Part shown: one piece after another, positions 34,338-43,349 of the stretch
Layout of the letters: each line of letters starts with the position of its first letter
Position numbering within the stretch: position 1 is the stretch's first letter
Assembly: GCF_905220995.1 (NCBI RefSeq)
Contig: NZ_CAJNBJ010000001.1
Coordinates: 1-64,000 of the forward strand
Reading direction: 5' to 3'
DNA from: Nitrospira defluvii
Lineage (GTDB): Bacteria; Nitrospirota; Nitrospiria; Nitrospirales; Nitrospiraceae
DNA: 64,000 nt
Notes under the pieces: generated by a model
Told to the model about the DNA's origin: nothing
The model's input: the letters and a program-made list of their open reading frames with translations, nothing else
The model's database searches: none
Position numbers and translations under genes: made by a program

Positions 34338-35069
34338 ATGACTCCATGGTTGTCACGGACAGGGGGCGGAACCCTCCTCGCAATCACCCTTCACAGCCTG
34401 ATACTCGTCGCGCCGGCCCAGGCCTCTTCTGACAACGGTCTGGTAGAAATCACCGGCGATTATCGGTACGCCCTCCATCAGCCGGAAACTCTGGCTGAGG
34501 CCAAGCAGCACGCCTGCACGGAAGCCCTGCATCAGGCTGTCAGCAACTCGATCGCGGTGAAAGAACGCACTGCTTCCCTGGTGGATTCGACCTTCTTTCA
34601 CCGGCTGATTCACACCCTCGCCACGCAACATGTGTCCGACCAGCAAATCGTGCAGCAGAGCGAGCAGGGCCGCACGGTGTATTGCAAGATCAAGGCGCTT
34701 TTCCATGCCGACGCCGTCGACCGGGTCCTACACACCCAGACTTCAAGCGGAACCGACCAGGTTTTGGACCAGAATCGGGCGCTGAGGATTCTCAGCGCGC
34801 GTGAGGACACGGACGGCACGCTCGTCGTCACTTATCAAGCACTCAAACGCCTCGATTGGTTGGGAACCGCCTATCAAGGGGGGCTTCGCGAATCAGCCGA
34901 TGTGATGGTGGATTTTTATGACGAGCAGGGAATACTCATCCGGAGCAGTCGGCATCCGGCCAGAAAAACCGCGACGGGCGATGATGTGATGAATCCCGGC
35001 GAAGTAGGGACGCTCAGAATCGCCAAACCGCTGAACGCAAAAAGCTACCGGGTGTGGGTGGTGAAGTAA
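34338..35069 (+). CDS. Secreted hypothetical protein
   Basis: The ATG at 34338 follows GAGGGAGG. The 243-residue protein has a signal peptide (LLAITLHSLILVAPAQA). EITGDYRYALHQPETLAEAKQHACTEAL resembles the start of LPP20/flagellar-type periplasmic domains. KALFHADAVDRVL and a C-terminal beta domain (SRHPARKTATGDDV...YRVWVVK) follow. The function is unknown. A hairpin at 35085-35111 ends the transcript. Confidence 0.7.
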   Translation: MTPWLSRTGGGTLLAITLHSLILVAPAQASSDNGLVEITGDYRYALHQPETLAEAKQHACTEALHQAVSNSIAVKERTASLVDSTFFHRLIHTLATQHVSDQQIVQQSEQGRTVYCKIKALFHADAVDRVLHTQTSSGTDQVLDQNRALRILSAREDTDGTLVVTYQALKRLDWLGTAYQGGLRESADVMVDFYDEQGILIRSSRHPARKTATGDDVMNPGEVGTLRIAKPLNAKSYRVWVVK

Positions 35070-35084
35070 CGATCCATCGCGGAA

Positions 35085-35111
35085 GCCAAGCCGGAACCGA
35101 CCCGGCTTGGC
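35085..35111. terminator. Bidirectional hairpin between convergent genes
   Basis: GCCAAGCCGG and CCGGCTTGGC form a perfect 10-bp stem with a 7-nt loop between the secreted protein gene (+) and the SPFH gene (-). Confidence 0.6.
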
Positions 35112-35150
35112 CCACCGCTCTACAAGCTTCGCGACAGCCTGTTGTTCCCG

Positions 35151-35987
35151 CTACCGATCAGTCCCTGACGACGGCATATTGATGCCGACCCGCTCCAATC
35201 CCATGATGACGGTCAACGCCGTCGGCGCATGCTGCACAATTTCTTTCTGCACCTCGATGCGGCGCAGATCGACAAATTCTGGGGCGGTCAATCCCAATGA
35301 TTCACGATAGGCACGGTCTGCGATACCGCGCTGTTTTTCCGCCTTTTCACGCGCCTCTTCCGCCTTTTGAAACTCCACCATCGTGATCTTGCGCTGCTCC
35401 TGCACGATGGTCTGCGTCGTCTGTTCGACCACGCCTTTGGGCGGAAGAATGCTTCCGACCACGACCCGGTTAAGTCGAATCGGCATGTTCTGCTTATCAA
35501 TGAGCTTATTTTGCACCTCGCGTGCAATCGCGTCTTGAAGCTTTGTTCTCGTCGTGGGGTCCGTGGTCAACTGAAAGAGCGGATACCGTTGCACCTCTTC
35601 ACGGACAAAGGTCCGGAAGGCTTCTTTTACGTTATTCTGATACCAGGTAGTTCCGTAGCGACCGATGAGTTCAGGGGAGCGCCCTTCCACGACGTTAGCA
35701 ATCAAAAACGCGTCGAACGACACTGGTGCATTCTCGGCGGAAATAATGTCGAAGTGCTCCGAATACTGCAGCGGCCGGACGTCCACCTCAATCACCTTCG
35801 TCGTGGGCGCCACCCAGACGCGACCGGTCTTGGAGGGTGACGGGTCAATCCCTCCGTGGCCGAAGAAGAACGGCTGCTCAACCATCACGCCCTCATGACC
35901 CGCCTCGATCGCCACACAGCCCGAGATCGACAACGATGCCCCGACGATCCCCAGCACGCCCAACATGAACCAGGCTCCCTGTCGCAT
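35151..35987 (-). CDS. SPFH/Band 7 (prohibitin-like) lipoprotein
   Basis: About 278 residues from the ATG at 35987, which has GGAGGAACCT upstream. A signal-like segment ends LSISGCVAIE, with a possible lipobox. The SPFH domain follows (VWVAPTTKVIEVDVRPLQYSE, ENAPVSFDAFLIANV, RVVVGSILPPKGVVEQT). A charged helical region QKAEEAREKAEKQRGIAD, typical of stomatin/prohibitin coiled coils, comes next. Such proteins form membrane-bound rings that scaffold proteases and lipids. Confidence 0.88.
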   Translation of the reverse strand: MRQGAWFMLGVLGIVGASLSISGCVAIEAGHEGVMVEQPFFFGHGGIDPSPSKTGRVWVAPTTKVIEVDVRPLQYSEHFDIISAENAPVSFDAFLIANVVEGRSPELIGRYGTTWYQNNVKEAFRTFVREEVQRYPLFQLTTDPTTRTKLQDAIAREVQNKLIDKQNMPIRLNRVVVGSILPPKGVVEQTTQTIVQEQRKITMVEFQKAEEAREKAEKQRGIADRAYRESLGLTAPEFVDLRRIEVQKEIVQHAPTALTVIMGLERVGINMPSSGTDR

Positions 35988-36188
35988 AGGTTCCTCCTGT
36001 GAAAAGGCCTCGCCCACGAACCAAGCCGCCTTGCGGTCCAGGCGGGTGTGAACGGCCTCGTTTGGCCATGTATCTACCTTACGAACCGCACGCGCAGCTT
36101 GTCAAACGGAGGGAGCGGAGCCTGGAGGCCGACGGGAAAGCACAGGGATGAGAGGAGAGGATGGAACAGAACAGGTAGGCAACGCGGG

Positions 36189-36587
36189 TCAGTATATGCC
36201 TGCCTCGCGTTGCAACCAGCGTACATATCGGATGATCTGCTCCACATCCGCCGGTGTCACGCCTTCAATCTTCGGCATATTCCCGAACTCCCAATGATGC
36301 GCGCGTACGCCGTTCTCCGCCGCACGGTGGAAAGCCATATCGGCATGATGGTTTGGCTCATAGATTTTATGAACAAGCGGCGGACCCTGTTTGGTTCCGA
36401 CACCACGGACACCATGACAGGCGGCACAATTGGCGGCAAATTTCCCTTCGCCGACTTGCACATCAGCCGGTGTGACTCCTCCGGCCGGCTTAGCCGCATC
36501 CTGATTGGTCGCATTCGATTCGCAGGCGACCAACGCCGCTACCATCACCGCAACACCGGTCCCCACCATCCAGGCCTTCATCGACAT
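36189..36587 (-). CDS. Mono-heme c-type cytochrome
   Basis: I chose the ATG at 36587 (MSMKAWMVG), 6 nt after GGGGAGGAG. Another ATG at 36611 overlaps the upstream gene stop. The signal segment VAVMVAALVAC looks like a lipobox, so the protein may be lipid-anchored. One heme site CAACH (FAANCAACHGVRGVGTKQGP) and a distal Met in WEFGNMPKIEG mark a class I cytochrome c. It likely transfers electrons in the periplasm. A 58-residue membrane protein is encoded immediately upstream. Confidence 0.92.
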   Translation of the reverse strand: MSMKAWMVGTGVAVMVAALVACESNATNQDAAKPAGGVTPADVQVGEGKFAANCAACHGVRGVGTKQGPPLVHKIYEPNHHADMAFHRAAENGVRAHHWEFGNMPKIEGVTPADVEQIIRYVRWLQREAGIY

Positions 36588-36607
36588 ACTCCTCCCCATC
36601 ATCTGCC

Positions 36608-36784
36608 TCATCGCGGTGGCTCCGAGGGTGGCGTCGCCGATTGACCGGACTGAGATTGGTGCATTTGCTCGCGCAACAACTGTGTTGTACGGTTCAGGGT
36701 CAGGCGGCGATAGAGCCGGGCCCCGATCGGGGTCACGATCACCAGCGCAATGATGAGATACATAAAAAACTCTTCAGGCGTCAT
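36608..36784 (-). CDS. Small membrane protein upstream of cytochrome c, 58 residues
   Basis: The frame opens MTPEEFFMYLIIALVIVTPI, one N-terminal transmembrane helix, and continues with a basic stretch ARLYRRLTLNR and a Gln/Ser/Pro tail. The stop overlaps the first possible ATG of the cytochrome (ATGA), indicating coupling. GGGAGAG lies ~11 nt upstream. It could anchor or escort the cytochrome; the family is unrecognised. Confidence 0.65.
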   Translation of the reverse strand: MTPEEFFMYLIIALVIVTPIGARLYRRLTLNRTTQLLREQMHQSQSGQSATPPSEPPR

Positions 36785-36828
36785 CGGTCCATCTCTCCCG
36801 ACTCGGGCACGCGCGCTCTCACTGTTTG

Positions 36829-37539
36829 TTACAGTATCGCATAGGGGACGGGATCCTCAACTCCCGCCTGACGAAAACCTTCTCGGCGAATCCGACAACT
36901 GTCGCATCGGCCGCAAGCGACCCCATCGACACCGGGGTCATAACAGCTATGCGTCAGCTCAAATGGAACGTTGAGCTCCTGCCCCCGGCGCACGATCTCT
37001 GCCTTGGAAAGCATCAAGAGCGGTGCGCGTACCTCGATCGCCCGCCCCTCGACGCCCATCTTCGTCCCAAGCCTGGCGACCGCTTCAAACGCACGGATAA
37101 ACTCCGGGCGGCAATCCGGGTAGCCGGAATAATCCAGCACATTGGCACCGAAATAGATCGCCTGTGCCTGAAGGGTTTCGGCATGCGCCAAGGCCAGCGA
37201 GAGAAAGATGGTATTACGTGCCGGAACGTAGGTGATCGGGATCTCGCCCGCTCGTTCCCGCTCCGTGCGATCTTTCGGCACCGCCAGATCGGCCGTCAGG
37301 GCGGAACCACCGAGGGCTCGAAGGTCGACCGTCACGATCACATGGCCTCCCGCACCCAATGCCGCCGCGACGGCCTGAGCACGCAGTACTTCCACCCCAT
37401 GACGCTGCCCGTAGGAGACGGTCAGGCAGTGAATGCGAAAACCGTCCTGCTGCGCGATGGCGGCCGTCACGGTGGAATCCAATCCACCACTCAGCAACAC
37501 CACTGCATTCGACTGGGGATGAGTCATAGGTGCAGGCAC
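36829..37539 (-). CDS. queC: 7-cyano-7-deazaguanine synthase
   Basis: A 236-residue ATP-pyrophosphatase of queuosine biosynthesis, converting CDG to preQ0. The PP-loop VVLLSGGLDSTV is at the N-terminus. SYGQRHGVEVLRA, TYVPARNTIFLSLA and the zinc site CYDPGVDGVACGRCDSC are diagnostic. The start may be MTHPQSN at 37527, as M1 lacks a strong ribosome-binding site. No other queuosine genes are adjacent. Upstream lies a DksA-like gene on the same strand. Confidence 0.95.
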   Translation of the reverse strand: MPAPMTHPQSNAVVLLSGGLDSTVTAAIAQQDGFRIHCLTVSYGQRHGVEVLRAQAVAAALGAGGHVIVTVDLRALGGSALTADLAVPKDRTERERAGEIPITYVPARNTIFLSLALAHAETLQAQAIYFGANVLDYSGYPDCRPEFIRAFEAVARLGTKMGVEGRAIEVRAPLLMLSKAEIVRRGQELNVPFELTHSCYDPGVDGVACGRCDSCRIRREGFRQAGVEDPVPYAIL

Positions 37540-37646
37540 GAGAACCGGAGACCACGGAGGTCCGGTGCCGGAGAAGGAGCACCTGTGCGATCACAGGCGC
37601 AAGACGTGAGGGCAAACCGAAGCAGGATCGGCACGACGCGAGCGCG

Positions 37647-38222
37647 CTAGTCTCGATCCTCTTCCTTCTCGATCTTCTCGAGCAGTTCCTGTTGCGACTG
37701 ACACTGGACACAGAGTTTCGCGAACGGCACGGCCTCCAGGCGCTTTTCGCTGACTTCGATGCCACATTCTGCGCAAATGCCGTAGGTTCCCTCGCTGAGT
37801 CTGGTCAACGCCTCATCGATCGCCTGCCGCTTCCTATTGCGCATCTCCATGAGCGAGATACCGAGTTCGCGATCCAAGTCCATAAGGGCTTGATCGCCCA
37901 CGTCACGGGCCGATTCCAACCGGCGTTGCTGATCCTCCGTCAGCGACTGGCCGAGGTTGCCCTCGATCTCTCGCATAATCTCCTGACGCTTGCCGAGCAG
38001 CATTCGCTGCAAGACCTCGCGCCGGCGCTGACGTTCTTCTTTTTCTTTTGGCGTTTCTTTCTGCGTCAACGCAGCCACCACGCGCGCGGCTACGCTGTCT
38101 TCATCTTTTTCCGTCATAGCTGTTACTGGAGCCGGACGCTCTTTCTTCACGGGTTTCTCAGGAGCGATGGCTTTGGCTTTCGTGGTTGGTGTTTTTTTCT
38201 TCGCGCCGACTTTCGTCGCCAT
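37647..38222 (-). CDS. DksA/TraR-type C4 zinc-finger protein
   Basis: A 191-residue protein. A basic Lys/Ala/Pro N-terminus (~40 residues) is followed by a long coiled coil and the DksA zinc finger CAECGIEVSEKRL...LCVQC (CxxC-x17-CxxC). The tip region between the coiled-coil helices has SARDVGDQALMDLDRE. Members bind the RNA polymerase secondary channel and modulate transcription. The basic N-terminal tail is longer than in E. coli DksA. A good promoter lies upstream at 38271-38299. Confidence 0.9.
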   Translation of the reverse strand: MATKVGAKKKTPTTKAKAIAPEKPVKKERPAPVTAMTEKDEDSVAARVVAALTQKETPKEKEERQRRREVLQRMLLGKRQEIMREIEGNLGQSLTEDQQRRLESARDVGDQALMDLDRELGISLMEMRNRKRQAIDEALTRLSEGTYGICAECGIEVSEKRLEAVPFAKLCVQCQSQQELLEKIEKEEDRD

Positions 38223-38270
38223 AGAGTCTCATGCCCTTTCGTGATGAGTGCAAGGCGAAAAAGTTTGGCA

Positions 38271-38299
38271 GGTATATCACGCTATAGATCGTTTGACAA
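38271..38299 (-). promoter_or_regulatory. Sigma-70 promoter of the DksA-like gene
   Basis: TTGTCA (38294-38299), a 17-nt spacer and TATACC (38271-38276) on the minus strand point at the ATG at 38222, about 50 nt downstream. Confidence 0.6.
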
Positions 38300-38327
38300 G
38301 TACCCGATTCCCCAAGATCTTGGGTGT

Positions 38328-38843
38328 TCAGGGGTAGATGAGCATAGAATGCACGTTGTACCCGGTCAGCCGGTCACGCCCCTTCAGACCTTTCAGTTCG
38401 ATAAGGAAATCCAGGCCCGCAATCTCTCCACCGAGTTGGCGCACAAGGTCCACCGTTGCGGCCGCCGTGCCACCGGTCGCCAGCAAGTCGTCCACGATCA
38501 GCACGCGCTCTCCGGCCGAGACGGCATCCCGATGGATCGCCAATACGCTGGACCCGTATTCCAGGTTATATTCCACCTCATAGATATCTGCCGGCAATTT
38601 GCCTGGCTTCCGAACAGGGACAAACCCGGCCCCAAGACGGGCCGCCAGGGTGCCGCCGAGAATGAATCCACGCGATTCGATGCCGATCACCTTCGCGATA
38701 CCCTGGCCGTCATAACGGGCGGCAAGGTCATCGGCAATGGCACGGAAGGCTTGAGGGTTTTTGAGAAGGGTGGTGATGTCGTAGAACAGAATACCGGGCT
38801 TAGGAAAGTCGGGGACTTCTCGAATGAGGGCCTTGTAATTCAT
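38328..38843 (-). CDS. apt: Adenine phosphoribosyltransferase
   Basis: A 171-residue salvage enzyme making AMP from adenine and [21 protein letters not shown] and the PRPP loop [16 protein letters not shown] are characteristic. [11 protein letters not shown] contributes to the base site. Length is standard. It is read on the same strand as the sigma factor gene 24 nt upstream. Confidence 0.96.
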   Translation of the reverse strand: MNYKALIREVPDFPKPGILFYDITTLLKNPQAFRAIADDLAARYDGQGIAKVIGIESRGFILGGTLAARLGAGFVPVRKPGKLPADIYEVEYNLEYGSSVLAIHRDAVSAGERVLIVDDLLATGGTAAATVDLVRQLGGEIAGLDFLIELKGLKGRDRLTGYNVHSMLIYP

Positions 38844-38867
38844 GGGTGTGGGGGCATCGGGACGTCC

Positions 38868-39866
38868 TCATAAGAGATCCGCCCGCTTCATAGTTTTCCG
38901 TTCAATGATTCCGCGGAGCCGGGCCAGCGCGGCAGATTCGATCTGACGAACCCGCTCACGAGTCAGCCCCATTTCTTGGCCGATCTCTTCTAACGTCCGC
39001 GACTCCGCGCCGTCAAGTCCAAACCGAGCCAGAATCACCGTATGCTCCTTTTCCGGCAGCTCGTTGACCCAGGCCATCAGTTCGGCCCGCCGCATCACGC
39101 CTTCGGCGGTATCGGCAGGGGTGAGACAGAGCGGGTCCTCGATGACATCCCGGAGAAAGGTGTCCTGACGGTCGCTGATGGGACTATCCAGCGAGCAGGT
39201 GGTGCGAACCAGTTGCTTGAGGTCGTCGACCTCCGCGACACTGATTTTCAGTTTCGCCGCGACTTCCTCGGCCAGCGGCTCCCGCCCGTGTTCATGAACC
39301 AGCTGCTCCACCTTGGCCAGGTAGCGATTCAACCGTTCAACCACATGCACCGGCAATCTGACCAGCTTCCCCTGGTTGATGATGGCCCGTTCGATAAACT
39401 GGCGGATCCACCAGGACGCATAGGTACTGAACCGGAACCCGCGCTTGTAGTTGAACTTCTCGACCGCCTTGATCAGCCCCAGATTGCCTTCTTCGACGAT
39501 ATCGGCAAAAGGGAATCCTCGGTTCATGTAGCGCTTCCCGATGCTAATCACCAACCGGAGATTCGCTTCGATCATCTCCTGCCGGGCGGCTTCGTCGCCC
39601 GCCATGACCCGCTTGCCCAGCGCTTGCTCCTGCTTAAAATTCAGCAGGGTCGACTTGCGCACCTCGCGCAGATAACTCTTGATCGTGTCCAAGCCTTCCG
39701 CGCGTCCGGATTCCGACGAACGGCGTTCACCGCCCGGCTCGCTCGCGTCCACATGGCCCTGCGAGTCCGCCTCCTCTTCCTCATCTCCCCGCACCACACG
39801 CGGGCGGCGAGCCGAAACCGGCGGATTCATCTCGGTGTCCTGTCGCATGGTTGCACGTCGAGCCAT
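38868..39866 (-). CDS. rpoS: RpoS/RpoD-like sigma-70 factor
   Basis: About 332 residues from MARRATMRQ (39866). A longer start at 39926 would overlap acyP further. Region 1.2 ([21 protein letters not shown]), regions 2.1-2.4 ([13 protein letters not shown] to [14 protein letters not shown]), region 3 ([14 protein letters not shown]) and region 4.2 ([19 protein letters not shown]) are all present. The short acidic N-terminus and absence of the large region 1.1 indicate an alternative group 2 factor rather than RpoD. The name rpoS is a functional guess. Confidence 0.85.
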   Translation of the reverse strand: MARRATMRQDTEMNPPVSARRPRVVRGDEEEEADSQGHVDASEPGGERRSSESGRAEGLDTIKSYLREVRKSTLLNFKQEQALGKRVMAGDEAARQEMIEANLRLVISIGKRYMNRGFPFADIVEEGNLGLIKAVEKFNYKRGFRFSTYASWWIRQFIERAIINQGKLVRLPVHVVERLNRYLAKVEQLVHEHGREPLAEEVAAKLKISVAEVDDLKQLVRTTCSLDSPISDRQDTFLRDVIEDPLCLTPADTAEGVMRRAELMAWVNELPEKEHTVILARFGLDGAESRTLEEIGQEMGLTRERVRQIESAALARLRGIIERKTMKRADLL

Positions 39867-39880
39867 AACGTCGTTACCTG

Positions 39881-40168
39881 TTACCGAATCGTAAAGTCGT
39901 GATACCGGCCCGTGGCGTTGCCCCATTCGACTTGCACCTGGGTCACACGCGCCCCCACCGGCCCCCGCTTGAGATCCGTCAGAAATTCCTCCAGGACATT
40001 CCGACTTCCCTCAACATCCACCGCCACCTGCCCGCTATCCAGATTTTCCACTCCGCCGGTCAGTCCGCGCGAGGCAGCCATGCGACAGGTGAACGCGCGA
40101 TAGCCCACACCTTGCACACGACCACTCACCAAGATTTTTGCCCGCACGGCTTCGCCGGTTTCCGTCAT
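39881..40168 (-). CDS. acyP: Acylphosphatase
   Basis: A 95-residue protein. The phosphate-binding loop [14 protein letters not shown] carries the catalytic Arg, and the catalytic Asn is in [17 protein letters not shown]. It hydrolyses acyl phosphates such as carbamoyl or 1,3-bisphosphoglycerate. It precedes the sigma factor gene closely on the same strand, which may imply co-transcription. Confidence 0.93.
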   Translation of the reverse strand: MTETGEAVRAKILVSGRVQGVGYRAFTCRMAASRGLTGGVENLDSGQVAVDVEGSRNVLEEFLTDLKRGPVGARVTQVQVEWGNATGRYHDFTIR

Positions 40169-40393
40169 CGGGCCACAACTCCCTGGGCACGGACATTTTC
40201 GCAGAGCGAGAATCGCGTCTTGACCAGGATACTCTCACAGCGGCTAGATGGCGTCACGCGATTTAGTAGTTTGCGCGGCACGTCCACGCTCTTGCTGCTC
40301 CCTTATCGGCAGGGATCGCACAAAGCATGAGTGCTCGACGCGGAGGACCCTTCCGCGGGCTGAGTCGTTGACACTGGATAGGAGAAGAAGCGG

Positions 40394-40472
<79 letters not shown>

Positions 40473-40506
40473 ACCGGGCGGATCAGAAAACGGAGAGCGG
40501 ATTGTC

Positions 40507-41610
40507 TTACAACAGAGGGGTAAAACGCAAGCCGTGTGATTCAGCCACCGCCTGGCACGTAATTTTGCCATCCATCACGTTCACTCCCTTGGCCAGCCCG
40601 GAATCTGAGCGAATGGCCGGGGCGACCCCCTCTGATGCAAGACGAACAATGTACGGGAGCGTCACATTGGTCAAGGCGCGCGTTGACGTATGCGGAACGA
40701 TTCCGGGCATGTTCGTCACACAATAATGCACCACCCCGTCCACCACATACACCGGATTCGAGTGGGTTGTAGGCCTGGTCGTTTCGCAGCAGCCCCCCTG
40801 ATCCACGGCCACATCGACGATAACCGAACCGGGCTGCATTTTCGCCACAAGGCTCCGGGGAATCACGTGGGGCGCGCGCGCCCCCGGCACCAACACCGCG
40901 CCGACCACCAAGTCCGCCTCCAGGACCGCTCGTTCGATGGCGGACACGGATGCCGCGCAGGTTGCAATTCGGCCCCCGTAGAGATCGTCCAACAACCGCA
41001 ATCGATCCAAATCCAGGTTGATCACCGTCACCCGCGCGCCCAGTCCTACCGCGATGCGCACAGCCGAAGTCCCCACGATACCCGCGCCAATCACCACCAC
41101 ATGACCCGGCTGGACGCCGGGCACCCCGGCCAACAGCACCCCACGCCCCCCCTGGACGGTCCCGAGATAGTGCGCCCCGACTTGTACGGACAGCCGGCCG
41201 GCAATTTCGCTCATCGGACGCAACATCGGCAGACTGCGGTCCCTGGCCTCCACCGTTTCATAGGCAATCGCGGTGACGCCGGCTGCCATTAAGGCCTTCG
41301 TCAGCTCCGGCATCGACGCCAAATGTAAATACGTAAACAACACCTGGCCTGGCCGGAAGAGCGCGCACTCCGGCAATTGAGGCTCTTTGACCTTCACAAT
41401 CAGCTCTGCCCGGTGAAAGGCCTCTTCCTTAGACTGTACGACTTCAGCGCCGGCCTGCCGATACGCCTCATCGGAAAAGCCACTTCCCTGACCGGCAGAC
41501 GACTCGACCAGTACCTGATGGCCCGCCTGCTGCAAGGCACGAACGCCATCAGGTGTGACACTCACCCGAAATTCGTAGTCTTTGATCTCCTTCGGAACCC
41601 CGATCACCAT
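40507..41610 (-). CDS. ald: Alanine dehydrogenase
   Basis: The start is ATG 41610 ([20 protein letters not shown]), after a clear AAGGAGG; the longer frame from 41661 is not needed. The 367-residue NAD-dependent enzyme interconverts L-alanine with pyruvate and ammonia. Seen are the catalytic region KVKEPQ, YLHLA, the Rossmann loop [16 protein letters not shown] and [19 protein letters not shown]. Length matches the family. It may link nitrogen assimilation to central carbon in this organism. Confidence 0.95.
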   Translation of the reverse strand: MVIGVPKEIKDYEFRVSVTPDGVRALQQAGHQVLVESSAGQGSGFSDEAYRQAGAEVVQSKEEAFHRAELIVKVKEPQLPECALFRPGQVLFTYLHLASMPELTKALMAAGVTAIAYETVEARDRSLPMLRPMSEIAGRLSVQVGAHYLGTVQGGRGVLLAGVPGVQPGHVVVIGAGIVGTSAVRIAVGLGARVTVINLDLDRLRLLDDLYGGRIATCAASVSAIERAVLEADLVVGAVLVPGARAPHVIPRSLVAKMQPGSVIVDVAVDQGGCCETTRPTTHSNPVYVVDGVVHYCVTNMPGIVPHTSTRALTNVTLPYIVRLASEGVAPAIRSDSGLAKGVNVMDGKITCQAVAESHGLRFTPLL

Positions 41611-41773
41611 ACCGCCTCCTTCGCCCGCATCACCGGCCCCCGTGCATACCGCATTATACATGGGCCGGGGCCATCACCAACGTGAACTGCGGGGCCACCT
41701 TGCCAGCCGAAAGAACAGTGCGGTAAGATCCTCAGTCTATCGACGTCTTCCCCTGATGAGGAGCACTTCGCGC

Positions 41774-42142
41774 ATGGATGCCGGATCGTGTAACGCCTGC
41801 AGCACCGCAGGCACACCGTTGATGAAATTCTCGTTGGGCAAAGATTTCTTCGGGCGCACCTACGACCGGTTGTCGCCCTCCTCGGATCAAAGTCCGAAGT
41901 GGTATTGCGAGCCCTGCTCCATGATGAAAAATTTACAGCGGGATTTTCGCGATATCCGCGCCGAATTCGACAAGCTCACCAAGGGCCAGGCTTCTGCGCT
42001 GTCCGAACCAGAGGCCAAACAGCGTGCGCAATTGCGCCTCCGGGAAATTGCCGCCATTGCCGGCACGCAAGCGGCCGGTTCATCACTGCTCAACGCGTCG
42101 GACGTCACACAATTAATCGAACAATTCCACGCGCGCGCCTGA
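41774..42142 (+). CDS. Small double-CxxC hypothetical protein
   Basis: The ATG at 41774 follows GAGGAG; a longer frame upstream overlaps the divergent ald gene and is unlikely. The 122-residue product has two CxxC pairs, CNAC (residues ~6-9) and CEPC (~45-48), suited to a zinc ribbon or redox-active site. KFSLGKDFFGRTYDRL lies between the pairs, and a helical C-terminus follows. It is the first of four same-strand genes ending in a ferredoxin. Confidence 0.6.
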   Translation: MDAGSCNACSTAGTPLMKFSLGKDFFGRTYDRLSPSSDQSPKWYCEPCSMMKNLQRDFRDIRAEFDKLTKGQASALSEPEAKQRAQLRLREIAAIAGTQAAGSSLLNASDVTQLIEQFHARA

Positions 42143-42187
42143 TCTTGCGCACCACCCAGTGAACGACACAGCCCCGGAACTGTTGCC

Positions 42188-42538
42188 ATGACTGGTTATC
42201 AACGACACATATTCGTCTGCACCAACAAACGCGAGCCGGATGATCCTCGCGGCAGCTGCTCCAAACTCGGCTCCGACGCGTTGCATGCCTGCTTCAAACA
42301 AGAAGCCAAGCGACTCAACCTCAAGGGTGTGGTGCGCGCCAACAAAGCGGGTTGCCTCGACTATTGCGCGCAAGGCCCCACCGTGGTGGTCTATCCGGAA
42401 GGGGTGTGGTACCGGGTCCGCTCCGAGGCCGATGTGAAGGAAATCATGGAGCACCATATTATGAAGGGAGAGCTGGTCGATCGACTCCTGATGCCCGACC
42501 AGCCCCCCTCTCCGCTGCTCTCCCCGCTAAAAATCTAA
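42188..42538 (+). CDS. Thioredoxin-like [2Fe-2S] ferredoxin
   Basis: A 116-residue protein of the NuoE/shethna-type (2Fe-2S) family. Start is YQRHIFVCTNKRE, with ligand-type cysteines at about positions 11, 24, 56 and 60 (FVCTN, RGSCSKLG, AGCLDYCAQGP). PTVVVYPEGVWYRV is the conserved C-terminal strand. It likely carries electrons for an unknown reductase or assembly step. Same operon as the neighbouring CxxC and ferredoxin genes. Confidence 0.9.
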   Translation: MTGYQRHIFVCTNKREPDDPRGSCSKLGSDALHACFKQEAKRLNLKGVVRANKAGCLDYCAQGPTVVVYPEGVWYRVRSEADVKEIMEHHIMKGELVDRLLMPDQPPSPLLSPLKI

Positions 42539-42573
42539 GCCGGTCACATCCTTCGGAATCTTGCGAGAACGTT

Positions 42574-42987
42574 ATGCCCGCCGATGACAAATGGAAGGCC
42601 AACATGGAAAAGGTGGCCTACATGAAAGGCTTCCCCGGCCTGTTGCACGCTTGGGATCAATTGATCGGAAAAACCGTGGAAGTGGTGTTGCCGCTCAAAA
42701 GCAAATCCGGATCCGCAGCAATCATCTGCACGGACGGGTCGTTTCTGGTGGTGCCGCTGTTACGTCCGGAGCCCTACGAACTGGGCGAAGCGCTGCAGGT
42801 TGGTCGAGCCCATCTCGAGCCCAAACATGCCGAGGCCTATGCCGGATACGATCAACTGCTGAACAAAGATAAAGAGGCGCAACGGATCGCCCGCCTCGAA
42901 AACATTCTGGGCGCGATTCGCAACAATGCAGAACAGCTTCCAGAATTAAAAGACCGGCTCGCTGAGCTGATCAAGGAGTGGAAGTGA
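42574..42987 (+). CDS. Hypothetical protein in the iron-sulfur cluster
   Basis: The ATG at 42574 (MPADDKWKANMEKVAYMKGF) gives 137 residues; the longer overlapping frame is a shadow of the preceding gene. The centre, IGKTVEVVLPLKSKSGSAAIICTDGSFLVV, is beta-rich, and the C-terminus (RLENILGAIRNNAEQLPELKDRLAELI) is helical. No cofactor motif is seen. It overlaps the ferredoxin start by 4 nt (GTGA), so it is co-translated. Confidence 0.65.
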   Translation: MPADDKWKANMEKVAYMKGFPGLLHAWDQLIGKTVEVVLPLKSKSGSAAIICTDGSFLVVPLLRPEPYELGEALQVGRAHLEPKHAEAYAGYDQLLNKDKEAQRIARLENILGAIRNNAEQLPELKDRLAELIKEWK

Positions 42988-43280
42988 GCAGTCTTCCTCA
43001 AAAGAACATGTTCGAGATCTTCTCGCAAGGTCTCTTCGAAGGAGTCAAGCCTATGATGCTCATTCGCGATCACCTGGTGCGCCACCCCGACCGTTGCACC
43101 CACCAGGCCATCTGTATGCCGGTTTGCCCCACGAGTGCCTGGCTCTCAACGCCACCGTACAAATTTGATCCCTCACGCTGCCTGGAAAGCTGTCGGCTTT
43201 GTCTGGATGCCTGCCCCTCACAAGCGATTTACGCGGTCTATCGCAAGGGGGACAAGCTGCTGGAGCCGCAAAAGAAGTAG
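42984..43280 (+). CDS. Ferredoxin with one complete and one incomplete cluster motif
   Basis: The GTG at 42984 has AAGGAG 5 nt upstream and overlaps the preceding stop. The ~98-residue protein has a normal CLESCRLCLDACP motif. Its first motif, CTHQAICMPVCP, has Gln where the second Cys should be. That is as in seven-iron [3Fe-4S][4Fe-4S] ferredoxins. The N-terminus MFEIFSQGLFEGVKPMMLI may contact membrane or partner. It ends the four-gene operon. A hairpin at 43298-43325 follows. Confidence 0.85.
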   Translation: MSSLPQKNMFEIFSQGLFEGVKPMMLIRDHLVRHPDRCTHQAICMPVCPTSAWLSTPPYKFDPSRCLESCRLCLDACPSQAIYAVYRKGDKLLEPQKK

Positions 43281-43297
43281 GGTGAATGCGGCTGACG

Positions 43298-43325
43298 GCC
43301 GGCGCGTGGTTCGCCATGCGCCGGC
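43298..43325. terminator. Hairpin after the ferredoxin operon
   Basis: GCCGGCGC and GCGCCGGC form a perfect 8-bp stem with a 12-nt loop between the ferredoxin stop and the convergent membrane-protein gene. Confidence 0.5.
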
Positions 43326-43349
43326 AGGAACTCAGTCCGAGTGTGCGGT

